64,000 nt of DNA from Diplosphaera chodatii (lineage: Eukaryota > Chlorophyta > Trebouxiophyceae > Prasiolales > Stichococcaceae). The notes below the pieces were generated by a model. That model was not told the DNA's origin. It worked only from the letters and a program-made list of their open reading frames with translations, and did not search any database. The stretch lies in the NCBI GenBank assembly GCA_032358165.1, contig JAALGY010000051.1, positions 558,001 to 622,000 of the forward strand, given 5' to 3'. A program made the translations under genes and the position numbers. This document shows, piece after piece, positions 39,292-51,000 of this stretch. How positions within the stretch are numbered: the first letter of the stretch is position 1; every line of letters begins with the position of its first letter.

Positions 39292-39825
39292 ATGGCGGCG
39301 GGCTTGGTGGCCAGCATGTCCTCAATGAGCCTTGCCTCTCAGCGAACCACGGACCTCCCCAGCTTCCAGGGCCTCAAGGCCCTGCCAGCCTGCAGCCAGT
39401 GCGGCCTCCGGCGAGGCGCCGCACTCCAGAGCGTGCGCGGCAGGACGCCGCTGCGCGTACAGGCAGCCCGTGTCGCGGGAGTGGACATCCCCAACCAGAA
39501 GCGGATCGAGTTCTCGCTGCAGTACATCTATGGCGTCGGCCACACCACGGCCAAGGCCATCCTTGCAGACACATCGATCGAGAACAAGCGGACGCGGGAT
39601 CTGTCGGAGGAGGAGCTCACGAAGCTGCGTGACGAGGTGGAGAAGTACAGCGTGGAGGGCGACCTGCGCCGCTTCACCGCCCTGAACATCAAGCGCCTCA
39701 AGGAGATCGGGTGCTACCGTGGCCGGCGCCACGTCCAGGGCCTGCCAATGCATGGCCAGAAGACGAAGACCAACGCCCGCACGCGGAAGGGCAAGAAGGT
39801 TGCCATCGCTGGCAAAAAGAAGTAG
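39292..39825 (+). CDS. RPS13: Chloroplast ribosomal protein S13 (uS13c)
   Basis: A protein of the small subunit head that contacts the P-site tRNA and L5 in the plastid ribosome. It is an intronless gene, unusual here. A transit peptide ([20 protein letters not shown]… to about residue 60) is followed by the complete S13 domain: [20 protein letters not shown], the helix-two-turn-helix [14 protein letters not shown], then [20 protein letters not shown] and the C-terminal basic tail [20 protein letters not shown]. The frame is open from 39160, but the ATG at 39292 begins the Ala/Ser-rich transit sequence expected of a plastid import signal, so I prefer it. Stop TAG at 39823-39825. Confidence 0.95.
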   Translation: MAAGLVASMSSMSLASQRTTDLPSFQGLKALPACSQCGLRRGAALQSVRGRTPLRVQAARVAGVDIPNQKRIEFSLQYIYGVGHTTAKAILADTSIENKRTRDLSEEELTKLRDEVEKYSVEGDLRRFTALNIKRLKEIGCYRGRRHVQGLPMHGQKTKTNARTRKGKKVAIAGKKK

Positions 39826-40206
39826 AATGCTGGGCGCAGCAGTCTGCAAGGTTTCGACCAACGAGAGGAACGTTGCACTTGTCGCACCGGAATCTTGTTA
39901 TCAGCCCTATGATTATGTTGACGGTACTTGCAACACCAGCACACCCTCTCTCTTACAACATCGACACTCAACCCTCAGATGACAACCCAAAACATCCTCT
40001 ATAGTACAGCTCAGTGGTGGATCAGATGTTTGATACTGGCGCTAACGTAATGTCATACAGATGCAAGATGACACCAGATGCAGTTGGTGGTGATATGGCA
40101 CCATCCGAGCAAGTTCAATGGGCCTCCACAATGCATCTCTCGCCGCCAGTTTCCTGCTCCCCTCCTGCCTTGCGACCCAGCAGCTGGCTGCCCATGCATA
40201 GGCTGT
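39826..40206. other. Convergent 3' region
   Basis: Between the S13 stop (+) and the pyruvate kinase stop (-). A,T-richer than the coding regions and without a recognisable exon. Confidence 0.4.
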
Positions 40207-43200
40207 TCAATTGGCAGGCACCTTGCGGATCTGGGCCGAGCGCACGACATCCTGGTTCTCAGGGCGGATGTCGCTGACAACAATGACCAGGTCGCCTGGC
40301 TGCACCAGGTCGCGCGCCTTCAGCAGGCTGCAGCACAGAATGCACGAGTCTCGGTGCAGCCTACGTCAGCTTGCAAGGCAGCTGGCAAGTGCAGTTGGAA
40401 TGCTTACAGACACTGACATCCTGCTGAATGATCCTCACAGTGCCGAATATGAGTTGCAGGGAGCAGGATCTGCACAACTCAACAACATCGTCAAGCTGAG
40501 CAGATGTAGCGCTTCAAGTGCGAAGGGCACCTGAAGGTGCGGCTGACGTTGGCCTCGGGGTCCGCCTCGAAGTCCAGGCGGAAGGGCATCACGCCCCACC
40601 GCATGTTGAGGTGCTGCCGTACCTCCTGGCTGTCTGCAAGTTGCAAATGGACGAGTGTTCACTCAACTTTCGAGAGAGCTGTCAGCAGCATCGGCTGTGG
40701 TGCATGCAAGGATACCATCCATTGAACCGCTGGCAAGCTGCGAGGGCCGACCTGTGAAGGCGAAGATCGGCGCATCGGGCCGACACCGGCTGAGGAAGTT
40801 GGCCATGTAGCCGCGGCGGGTATAGACGAAGATGGCGGACGCATCCAGCGCATTGGCCATCGCCACCGCGCTGGCGCACAGCTGCTCGCTCACCCGCCCG
40901 TCCTGCCCCTTGGCAATGTCCGGCAGCACAATCTCGCCGTGCTTCTCCTGCCTGCAATGCAAGCATGTCAAGCAGCTCTTGAATACAGATACCCTGAGCA
41001 GCAGGAGCAAAAGGTCCACCAGACTCAGAGTGCTGTACACCTGCTTCACTGCAGGGTATGCACGAACACATGTGCACGCAGGCCAAGCATAGAGAAGGAC
41101 ATGTCCAGAGGCTCGGGCCTTCTGCGAATCAAGCCGGTACCTGCACCACTCCTCGATGCGCGTGGACACCTGCCGCAGCACGCCCAGCGCCTTCTCGGGG
41201 TACGCGCCGATGGCGGACTCGCCGCTGAGCATCAGCGCGTCCGCCCGCTGCCGCACCACATCCGCAATGTCCGCCACCTGCACACGGAAGATTCAAGGAA
41301 GCTTTGTACATGGCTGTGCATGTGTGTGTGTGTGGGGGGTGGTGATGGGCGGGCGAGCGGCTCAACTCAGAAGCGTGCCGTGTGCAGAAAGGGTTGCTGA
41401 TGCAGCAGCGCCGGCACACCTCGGCGCGCGTGGGCGTGGGGTACTCGATCATGGACTGCAGCAGGTGGGAGGCCACGATGACGGGGCGCCCCATCTGCCG
41501 GCACCGCATCACCACCTCCTTCTGCACGCTGGGCACATCCTCCAGCGGGATCTGCGCGCCTGTGACAGCATGGCGGCATCACATCACATCGCGCTTGCAG
41601 TCCCGCAGATGCGTGTTACCTCCAAACACATTGCTGACAACCAGCGACAGGCGCACAGTTGTGGTTTGGCCTGCACGGTCACCCCCAGAAGACCTGGTGT
41701 TCTTGCCTGAGAGCCATGAGAGCATCATGCAGGAAACTTGCTATCTGAGATGCAGCGTGCTGCTGCTTACCTAGGTCACCGCGGGCGACCATGACGCCAT
41801 CAGACGCCTCAACAATGTCCTGCAGATTGGGGACGCTGTCGAAGGACTCGATCTTGGCGATGATCTCGATGGGCCGCCCCGAGCGCGCTTCACAGTAGCT
41901 CTTCAGGTTGTTCATCACGTCCGGCGTCTTGACAAACGACACGGCGATGAAGTCCACACCCTCGCTGATCGCAAAGTCGATATCCAGCCAGTCCTGTGCA
42001 CGAAGCATGCATGGCCTGGTCGATACTGTAGCTTGCTTTGTGCCTGACATTACAAACCACCTGATGGTGCGCTCTTCAGCTGCGTGACATATGGCTACAC
42101 TGCTGGCAACTGATTTCGGGGTGCAGGGGAGCATGCACAAGCTTGCTGCCCTGGATTCCCACCTTGGACGACAGCACTGGCAGCATCGCGTTGCGAGCGC
42201 GCACGATTTGGCCGTCCCGCTGGAATGTCAGGTTGGCGCGCGACAGGATCAGTCCGGGGTCCACAACACGCGCGACCACATCAGGGCCCGCCTTGGACAC
42301 GACTGACAGGCTGACCATGCCGCCGTCAACCACAATTAGATCGTCGACCTGTAGGCCACACATGACATGCATCACTCAGCTCAGCGCTCTCCACTGCAGC
42401 TGATTGACACGCTTGTGCCGGGCTTGCCACCCACGACGAGCCACTCAAGGGATGGTTAATCGATCATATGGTGGACAATGAAGTGGGATGTTGGCGTGCA
42501 CTCAATCGTGGGCCGAGCCCTAAGGCACCTCACGGTGCCACATGCATTCTGGGGAGCAAGTCGACACAACAGCTGGCCCTTCCCACTGCACCACTGACCT
42601 GGACATCGTCCACGAAGGCGTCGTAGCTGACTTTGAAGGCGACACCGTCCAGCGTCGCTGGGTCCCTGATCGTGAAGGTGTACTCGTTGCCGACCTGCAC
42701 AGGCGGGGCTGGCTCAGCTACCCTGCAGCCTGCTAAGCCTGCGTCCCTGCTCTTGACGTGAGCCATGGCTCGCCGCCATGCAGCGAGGGCATGCAGGGTG
42801 CCTCACCTCTGCTTTGATGGGCTCCTTGAGCTCGTTGGTGTGCACCTCGCTGCCCTCAGTGTCCACCATGATCGCCACAGAATACCTGCAGACCAGCACA
42901 TGAGAAGGTTTCAATGCCAAAGGCACAGTCGTATTGTCGGTTCCTCAAAATTGCTGGCCGGAGCCCGCAGAGCAGCGACCGCTGTGGCGTACCCCTTGCT
43001 CTTGTTGAGCTGCCTGATGTGGGCGATGACCTCACGGTGCCATTCGTGCGAGCCGTGGCACATGTTGAGGCGCGCCACGTTCATGCCGTTGGCCGCTAGT
43101 GTGGCGAGCGCCTCCTTGGAGCTCGACGCCGGCCCGATGGTGCAGATCAGCTTGGTCCGCCTGGTGCTGCGTGGGCCTGCGAAACAGCGGCGGAGCATGT

Positions 43201-43718
43201 GTCCAGCGCGCCGAGCTCAGGGCCGTAGTACCCTGAACGGGTCATGCAGATCGTGCGTTGAAAGCAGATGACGACATCCACCACACCCGCATGCTTTCCA
43301 TGCAACACATCCGGGTGTCACGGTGCAGGTGATATGGATGACAGCGAGCAAAGGACCAGCGCAGCGCTGGATCTCGCTAGCTGGCGGCGGCGGATATGAT
43401 CTGACTCGTGCCCAGCTCACCGTTGTCGCTGAGCTCCTTCTCGAGCACGGAGTCGCCCTCCAGGTCCGTGCTGTCCAGCACCGTCTTGCGCTTCGGGGCG
43501 CCGTTCCCCATCTGGGCCGGCACAGGCGTCTCGTGCGCCGCGTGCTTCTCCTCATGCAGCTTCGTCTCCACCTTCTTGCCCTCGCTGTCGATCACCTGCT
43601 TGCTGGCCACCGCTGACACGCTGAGCTGGGACGGCCTGGCACGCGGGGGCGCGACCCGCAGCCGCTGCAGCCCGGCATGTTGCACTCCCGAGCATGTCGG
43701 GGCTCGCAGGCCCCTCAT
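40207..43718 (-). CDS. PK: Pyruvate kinase, plastid type
   Basis: Transfers phosphate from phosphoenolpyruvate to ADP, giving pyruvate and ATP; in plastids it supplies carbon for fatty-acid synthesis. From the ATG at 43716-43718 a basic, Ser/Ala-rich leader runs to about residue 50. The catalytic barrel starts [20 protein letters not shown] and [20 protein letters not shown] (43198-42985). Later exons: [20 protein letters not shown] (about 42870), the B domain (42700-42600 and 42350-42150), [20 protein letters not shown] and [20 protein letters not shown] then VMVARGDLG (41990-41775), [20 protein letters not shown] (about 41490), a block [20 protein letters not shown] (about 41240), and the C-terminal regulatory domain (40960-40750, 40640-40515, 40330-40210) ending RKVPAN. 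The key Lys of KIESFDS and the metal ligands are present. TEGSEVHT replaces the usual DTKGPEIRT, a departure also seen in some plastid-type paralogues, so catalytic strength is uncertain. Confidence 0.9.
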
Positions 43719-45041
43719 GCTGGGCGATCGCCCCCGGCGCCACTCAAGCTGGGGTGCGGGGCGGCGAACGAGAAGGCACACTGTGTGCTGCGGGGAGCGG
43801 CCCTCGCAACCCTACAATGCTCGATTCTCTCAGCCGATGGTGCAGAGCAGTCGTCGCGAACATCCCTCCAGGAATTGCTGGCTCCCCTGCTGCGACCGGT
43901 TGATAGGGCTTTCCTGCACGATTATCGCCAAGAAAGCTTGCCGCACGCCATTACGCCCTCAGCGCCGCTCAGGCGTAACGCTTTCATCGTGCCACAAGTA
44001 GCCAAGGCTGCAAGGTGGGGCGCCGTGCTGCAGTCAGACATTCGTGAGGCCACCAAACGTCCTCCAGCAGCTTACTCAGCAGGCCGGACGGGCCGCACAC
44101 GAGGAGGTGCCGCGCAGCTGACGGCGGTGCGCCTCTCACTTGTAGTTCCATCCATAGCAAGCAGGATGCGGGTTGAGGGGGTTCCAGCGGTACGCAAGCC
44201 GGGCAGTGCACTGCATGCACGCGAAACTGCGACAACCGCACCCATGTCGCAGCGAGTTGCCGCGGACGTTACTTGATACGCTCCTCACAGCAATAGCATC
44301 TGTCTCTACCGTTGCATCGACGTCGTTCGACCAGCAATGGCGTGGTATATGGGCTTGACGTGCGAAAGAGTACCCGGCGATCCGTTAAGATCAGTTGTGC
44401 TGCATCTTGTCGAGGTGACACAGGTGAGGCGGAGACTGGTCTCAAGCAGCGTTTCCTGCCCTCGTAAGCTGTCTCGGGTGGTTAGGTAGGAAGCCTGTGG
44501 GCTGTGTGCCGCCTGCACGCGGGATCTCGCTAGGTTGGTTGTCGGGCAACTGCCATTGTTCCCCCGCCCGCGGGCGCACGAAGCTGCCCGGCTTCCGCGT
44601 CATATGCCTGCACCAAACCAACAGAGGCGCACTCGCCTCAGATCGTAGAGGATTGGGTCGCTCTACATCTACCTTTTGCCGCTGCACCCAGCACGTGGGT
44701 GTACTTGCTTGGGCCAACAGCCGACTGCCGCCGCGTTAGTCGTTACGACAGCAGAGTCGAAGCAAGGACCTGCTCAATATAGCTGGGCAAATCACATGAA
44801 ACAGCTCACGAACGTGACTGCTCCCCAGGACATGCCATAACACCGCATGCTTCTGGGCCAGGCAGGCAGGCAGGCAGCATGCTGACACTCAGACATTGCG
44901 CCTGACCTTGTTTTGTCATCTTTGCAGGCCCTCGCTGTTGCCGCAAGCTGAAAAAAACAGTCTGCCGACGATCGGGCGCCAGCATCTGACCGGGTTGGCC
45001 CCTAGCAGCAGACCAGCAGCGGTGCTCGGGGGCGGGCTGCC
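43719..45041. other. Divergent intergenic region between pyruvate kinase and the GT2-GH9 gene
   Basis: About 1.3 kb with no recognisable exon, holding both promoters. Long minus-strand frames (for example 44442-44717) show no family signature. A short tetranucleotide repeat sits near the 3' end. Confidence 0.4.
44858..44877. repeat. Short AGGC tetranucleotide repeat
   Basis: Four to five copies of the unit CAGG/AGGC in a row, about 165 bases upstream of the GT2-GH9 start codon. It may be a simple microsatellite. Confidence 0.6.
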
Positions 45042-48000
45042 ATGGTGACCCTGACCCCCAAGCCGAAGGAGAAGACCCGGCCGCCGCAGAGCTTCTCGTC
45101 GCGCTCCTCCCGCACATCGCAGGACGGCTCGTCGCAGTCAGGTGCGCGTGCACTGCAGCGTGGTTCAGCATGTGCGCTGGCACATTCGGCACCACTGCAG
45201 TCCGCTGAGCAGACTTGCTCATCGGCAGGCCTGTATCGTGACTAATGCAACGTGCTGAGCAACAGGCGTGTACAGTGGTAGGCCAGCCAGTTCAAACCGG
45301 ACATCGTGTGCGCAGGCGATGACCTGCTGCCGTACTACACGACGCACTGGAAATGGGGGTCGCTCATGCTGGTGCTGCTGTTTTGCGCGTCGTGGGGCTT
45401 CTACTTCTATGTGCGGGTGCGCTACACCATCCCGCGCAACTACGTGTGGTACTCCTGGACGATCTTCGGCTTCGAGATCCTGGCGAGCAGCAACATGTTC
45501 ATCCACTGCCTCTACATGCTGAAGATCCGGAAGTACCACCAAGGTGAGTTGATGGCTTACCATGCAAGTAGCAGCAAGTTCTGCAACCCTGAGGGTGCAT
45601 CGCGCACTGCTCTGATCTTGTGTGTCACTGTATCTGCAGCAAGTAGCTAATCAGGCAAAATCCCTGCTGTGCAGTCATTGACGACAAGGGCATGACGCCG
45701 CTCATCCACGACTACCATGTGCGCGTGCTGCTGCCCTGCTACAGGGAGACGCCCGAGATGGTGCGCACCGTCTGCAAAGCAGCTTGCAGCCGTGCCTCCT
45801 GTTTTGTGCACGCCCTGTCAGACTTTACAACGGACTTGGGTGGTGAAATGCCCGGCACTTGCGTGAACACAAGTTCGGACAATCTTTGCAGATTCGGACG
45901 ACGGCGCAAGCCGTACTGGCTGCACATGTGCCGCCTGGCTGCCGCCGCACGGTGTACGTGTGCGATGATGGCAAAGACCCCGTGAAACGGGTGCGCCCCA
46001 GCTGCACTCGGGAAAGCCCCGCTGCTTGTGGGCAGCAGCTACTTGACACATGTTGCTGATGAGACCCAGGACAGTGCACCTTGCATGGACGGGGTTGGTA
46101 TGCTTGGCTGGACATGGGTGTGCAGACTTCGAACTGTTGCTGTGCGCAGGCCTGGGTGTCGAGCAGGGCCGCATTGACCTGCAGTACATTGCGGACCGCA
46201 TCCGCACCCCTGGCGAAGTCAACGGCAAGTCGGCCAATCTGAACAACGCGCTGAACCATATCTTCCCGCCCGGCACTTCCATTGGCTTCAACGAGGTATG
46301 TTGCACAGATCATGGGGCCTTGCTGTGCAAGTCCTGCTGTGCCTGCAGCCACAAGGCCTACAGAGGAAAGCAGCATTCCAGATATGTTCCTACTCTTTTA
46401 GATGGTCTAAAGGACTATGGAGTTGGCTAATGTCCTTGCAATGTCACATACGCAGGTGGTCGCGGTGTTCGATGCGGATCAGGTGGCGCGGCCCAACTTC
46501 TTCACGCGCACGCTGCCCTGGCTTCAGGACGGCCGCGAGTCGGTGGTGCTTACGCCCCAGTACTTCCACAACTTCGACGTTAAAACCGACATCTTCAGCC
46601 ACCGGCAGGCCGCCTACTGGAACATGATCCTGCCCGGCCAGGTCAGCCGTGCTTTTGCAAGGCTGAGACTGCTGCATGTCATCCTGCGGAATCTGACCAT
46701 GACAACTCCAGCTTGTAAAGCTGCAACTGGAACGACCTCTGAGGACATTCGATCCTGCAGGATGCACTGGGCTCGATTGCATGCACGGGCTCAAACTTCC
46801 TGATCCGTGCGGCGCACCTGGCAGAAGTCGGCTACTTCCCCACCTACACCATGGTGCGCCTGCCTGCTTGTGGACAGCACATCCATGGTTTAGCAAAAGG
46901 CGAAATTGAGATTATCAAGGACCTGAGTCGTGATGACCCAGCCTAGTGCACAGGACACCTCAGCTGGACGTCCTGCTGCCTTCTTGGAAGCTGGACACCA
47001 GATCTATAACGGTGCATGCTTGCATTGCAGGGCGAGGACACCGCGCTGGCACTGGAGCTGCAGTGCCGCGGCCGCACCGGCGTGTACCTGCGGGAGCAGC
47101 TGGCCGTGGGCGAGGCGCCCGACGAAGTGCGCGCCATCTGCCAGCAGAAGTCCCGCTGGTGCAAGGGCGGCATGCAGATGTGAGCCTCGACACCTTTGCT
47201 CTGGGTTGTGGTTTCCAGCACGTCCATGACTCCTGACCACATACCTGATCATCTGACTGAGCATGGTCACGCTGTGGGACTGCCAGTAGGTAATGGCCTG
47301 GATTGGGCCTGCAGTGATGTTCCTTACCGATACAGATGTACTCATGCCCTCTGCTGCCGTGCAGCTACCTCAACTGGATGCACTGCCCGCTGCTGCGCCC
47401 AGAGCTCAACCTGTGGGAGCGCGTGCTGTGGGTGTACGGCATGTGGGTGAGTGGACAGGCTCGCTCCGTACTTCACACGCTCCACAACGTAGCCTTCTGA
47501 TATGCGTTTCCGCCCGGAGGCACATGATGTAGTGGTGTCTGTGAAAGTCAGCTGCTGACAAGTGCGAGGATGGCATGCAGGGCTATGTGACCAACATCCT
47601 GACGACGCCAGTCATGCTGCTGCTGCCAGTCATTGGTGTCTTCTTCGACGTCATCCCAGGTACGACCAAGACCCACCACTGCAACACCCTGATGCTGATA
47701 CCTATGATGTCTGCACAAGCACTTGCTGTAGCATTTCGCTCCGCATCCAGGCACGGCTTGCTGATTGCGCCTGCAATATGCTGTGCAGTCGTGAACAGCT
47801 GGTGGTTTGCCGCGAGCTTCACCTTCTACATCTTCGCCATCTACGGCGTCATCTACCTGGGGGCTGGCAGCTGGGACGTCGCGTCCGCCACCTGGTACAC
47901 CACTTGAAATTGCATGCGCTCCCTGATGGTCCTCGTCTAATGTCATGATTGCACTGTTGCACGCACTCTCTGCACGGCCGAGGTGCTAACACAAGGTCTG

Positions 48001-51000
48001 CAGCAACACCAATCTTCACTGATGTCTGCGTAGGTACACCAACACCGCAAACTCCATCTTCTGGTTCCACTATGGCAAGTCCATCTGGAACATCATCTGG
48101 GGGTCGATCCGCAACAAGTGCGTCTCTCCTGCTTCAGTAACCCATGCACCTAAGTCGTGTCGTATGTGCATTCCGTCAGCTCAGCGCTGGGTAGTGATGA
48201 ATCAAGCTGACTTGACTGGCTGTTGTTTGGGTTGAACAGGCAATCTACCTTCAAGGTCACGCCCAAGAGCCCAGCGGCCATCACTGCCATCACCGCCAGC
48301 ATCCCCAACACCTCCTCCGGCACTGCCCCCGCTGCACCCCCCAAGCCTGCCAAGGTGCGAATCCCCCCGTCTGGTTGTGGAGAGCATGTGCAAACCCTTG
48401 GACCGACGGTTATGCTGCACCATGGCAGGTGTGCGAATCAGAACCTTGCTGTGAGCCTCTCTACGCAACAGCTTCCGTCCCGTACCTGCAGGCTTCACGG
48501 CAGTGCTGCATGGGCGTGTACTTCAAGGACATCTGGATGTCGGTGCTCACCTTCTCGCTGCTGTCCGCCACCATCGGCATCGGCATCTGGCGCCTCATCG
48601 CCGATGGCATCGTGCGCAGCACATGGAACTTTGGGTGAGTAACGATTGACAATGTCATTCACATCCGACAGAACTGTGCATCTCCCATAACGATGCTGCT
48701 TCTTAAGGCCAAAGGCAAGCTTGCAACACTTGCCATGCAGATTGCTGGTGTCGCTGGGCTGGGCGCTGTTCAGCATCTTCCCATCGTACCTGATGCTGCA
48801 CTACTGCGCCTTTGGCAACAAGGGCCTGCGCATCGCCTGCACCATGTCCAAGCTTCTCATGACGGTCACCGGCCTAGGTGAGTCCATACCAAGAAGCTCT
48901 GAGCATTAGCTCCTTTGCCCAGATAGGAACCTTGTACCTGACACCTGGATGCATATGCGACTGCCAAGGTGCACCGGCTAATTGTACTCCAATCAGAGTG
49001 ACATGCTGAGTGCAACACGTATGGTGCAGGTGTCATTGCGCTGCTGTTCTGGCTGCAACCCAAGGAGTATGACTACCAGAAGCCGCTGGGCGACAGCTTC
49101 CTGTTCTACGAGTCACACCGATCAGGTTTGCTGCCAGCATCCAGCTGCTGTGACCCAGACAACTTGATGCGGGGCCCCTGCTTCACGCAGCAGTAGCCTC
49201 CTCATGCCCAGGCGATGACTGCTTTGTATCATTGCAACCGGACGATGCGATGTTGCCTCTGACATTGGTGATGGTGCTGCTCACAGGTGTGCTGCCGGCA
49301 ACCAACCGGGTGCCGTGGCGCGGCGACAGCGGCCTGTCTGATTGGATGGCCAATGGCACCGAAGGCATCCGCCTGGTGCGACAAGCTGCTCTTGCCCTGT
49401 ATGCCAAACATGAAGCTACTGTCCAAGCAGGAACTTCACCAGCTGTTGCTGACCGTCGACTGTGTCAGATGCTCATAAGCAAGTGGCCTGTGGCTGCAGG
49501 TGGGTGGCTACTACGACTCGGGCGTGTCCTTCGTCAAGTACACCTACCCAATGGCGACAACGACTGCGCTGCTGTCCTGGGGCCTGCTTGCCTTCCCCAA
49601 GGTATTTAACAAGTCAGCAGTGAACGAGTGTCTACACCTGTGCACTTATGTCTGATATCAGCTGCACCGCTCAGGTCACGGAAGCACAAGCAGGTACCTG
49701 AGTGGGCATTCTGTATGATGCTTGCAGGGGTACGACAATGCCAACCAGACCAAGTACGCCCGCGAGGCCATCAAGTGGGGAGCAGACTACCTGATGACTG
49801 CACACATCAACGCCGACACCTTTGTTGCTCAAGTTGGCAGCCCCCTGATTGACGGTGAGCAATGTAAATGAAGAATTGTTGCAGTTTGCACATGGTCAGA
49901 TGACTCCAGTCCACCCTCGGACTTGTTCCAATGCATCAGGGCAATGCCTTACACGTCGTTGTCCATCGTGCTGTACAACCGAATGTGCTTCTGGCCTGCA
50001 GGTGGCAAATGGACGCGGCCGGAGCAGCTGCAAGAGAGGCGGCCCGTGTACATTGTGAACGCCACACGTGCAGGCAGCGACTTGCTAGGCTCAGCATCTG
50101 CGGCGTTGTCGGCTGCAGCAATGGCCTTCCGAAGCACAGACGTCAAATACAGTCTCAAGGCCGCAAACCATGCAGTGCAGCTGTACAAGTGAGTCTGGCG
50201 GCTTGCGGAATGTGTGCCAGCCAAACCGTGGTTGCATGCTGATCTACCAGCGCATGGTGTTGGGCTGCCTCAACCATGCAACATCCGCAATCTGACCAGG
50301 GCCCTTCACCATGAGCAGGCTGGCAAAGCAGCGGCAGGGCCTCTATGCACAGTGGCTGCAGTCCGGCGGCAACAATCTGGCTGGACCCTACGCTTCTGCA
50401 AGCTACCAGGACGACCTCGCCTGGTGCGCTGCTGTTGTTGCGTGTGCTGTGCCGCTGACCAGTAGCAGCTGGTGACACCCACCAACAGCATGCATGCATT
50501 CAGGACGTGTAGCAGACGTTGCTGTCATGACGAGTCCATGGGGTAGGTATGCCAACCGCTGTGATCCTGCTGCAGGGCCGCCATATGGCTGTACCGCTTG
50601 ACACGCGACCCTCAGTACCTTCAGGATGCCGCTGTGTCTTACAAGCACTACCTGGATGTGAGCAACCTCACGCTGTATGTGAACGATAACTGCCGTGACC
50701 GCAAAGATGACATTAGGCGAAATGATGCAACCTGTCACTCCATGAATGCTACCAGTAGATGAGAAGCAGCGTGTTGATGGTATCTTCATCATGCTGCAGA
50801 AGGAGGTGACGGAGGCCAACTCGTACGTTTTCGACTGGCAGAACCTGGCTCCCGGCGTCGCGCTGCTGCTGGCTGAGGCCACGAACTGGCAGCCACCCAG
50901 CTACACGGTGCGCCATTGAATACTTGCTGCCATCTGACATTCCTCTGCGGTCAGCACCTGCAAACTCGAATATGGCAGCTGCAGGTGTGTGGCATGATTG

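Noticed and set aside
44442..44717. 91-residue minus-strand frame between pyruvate kinase and the fusion gene
   Set aside because: No motif, no partner exons, and it sits in a likely promoter region.
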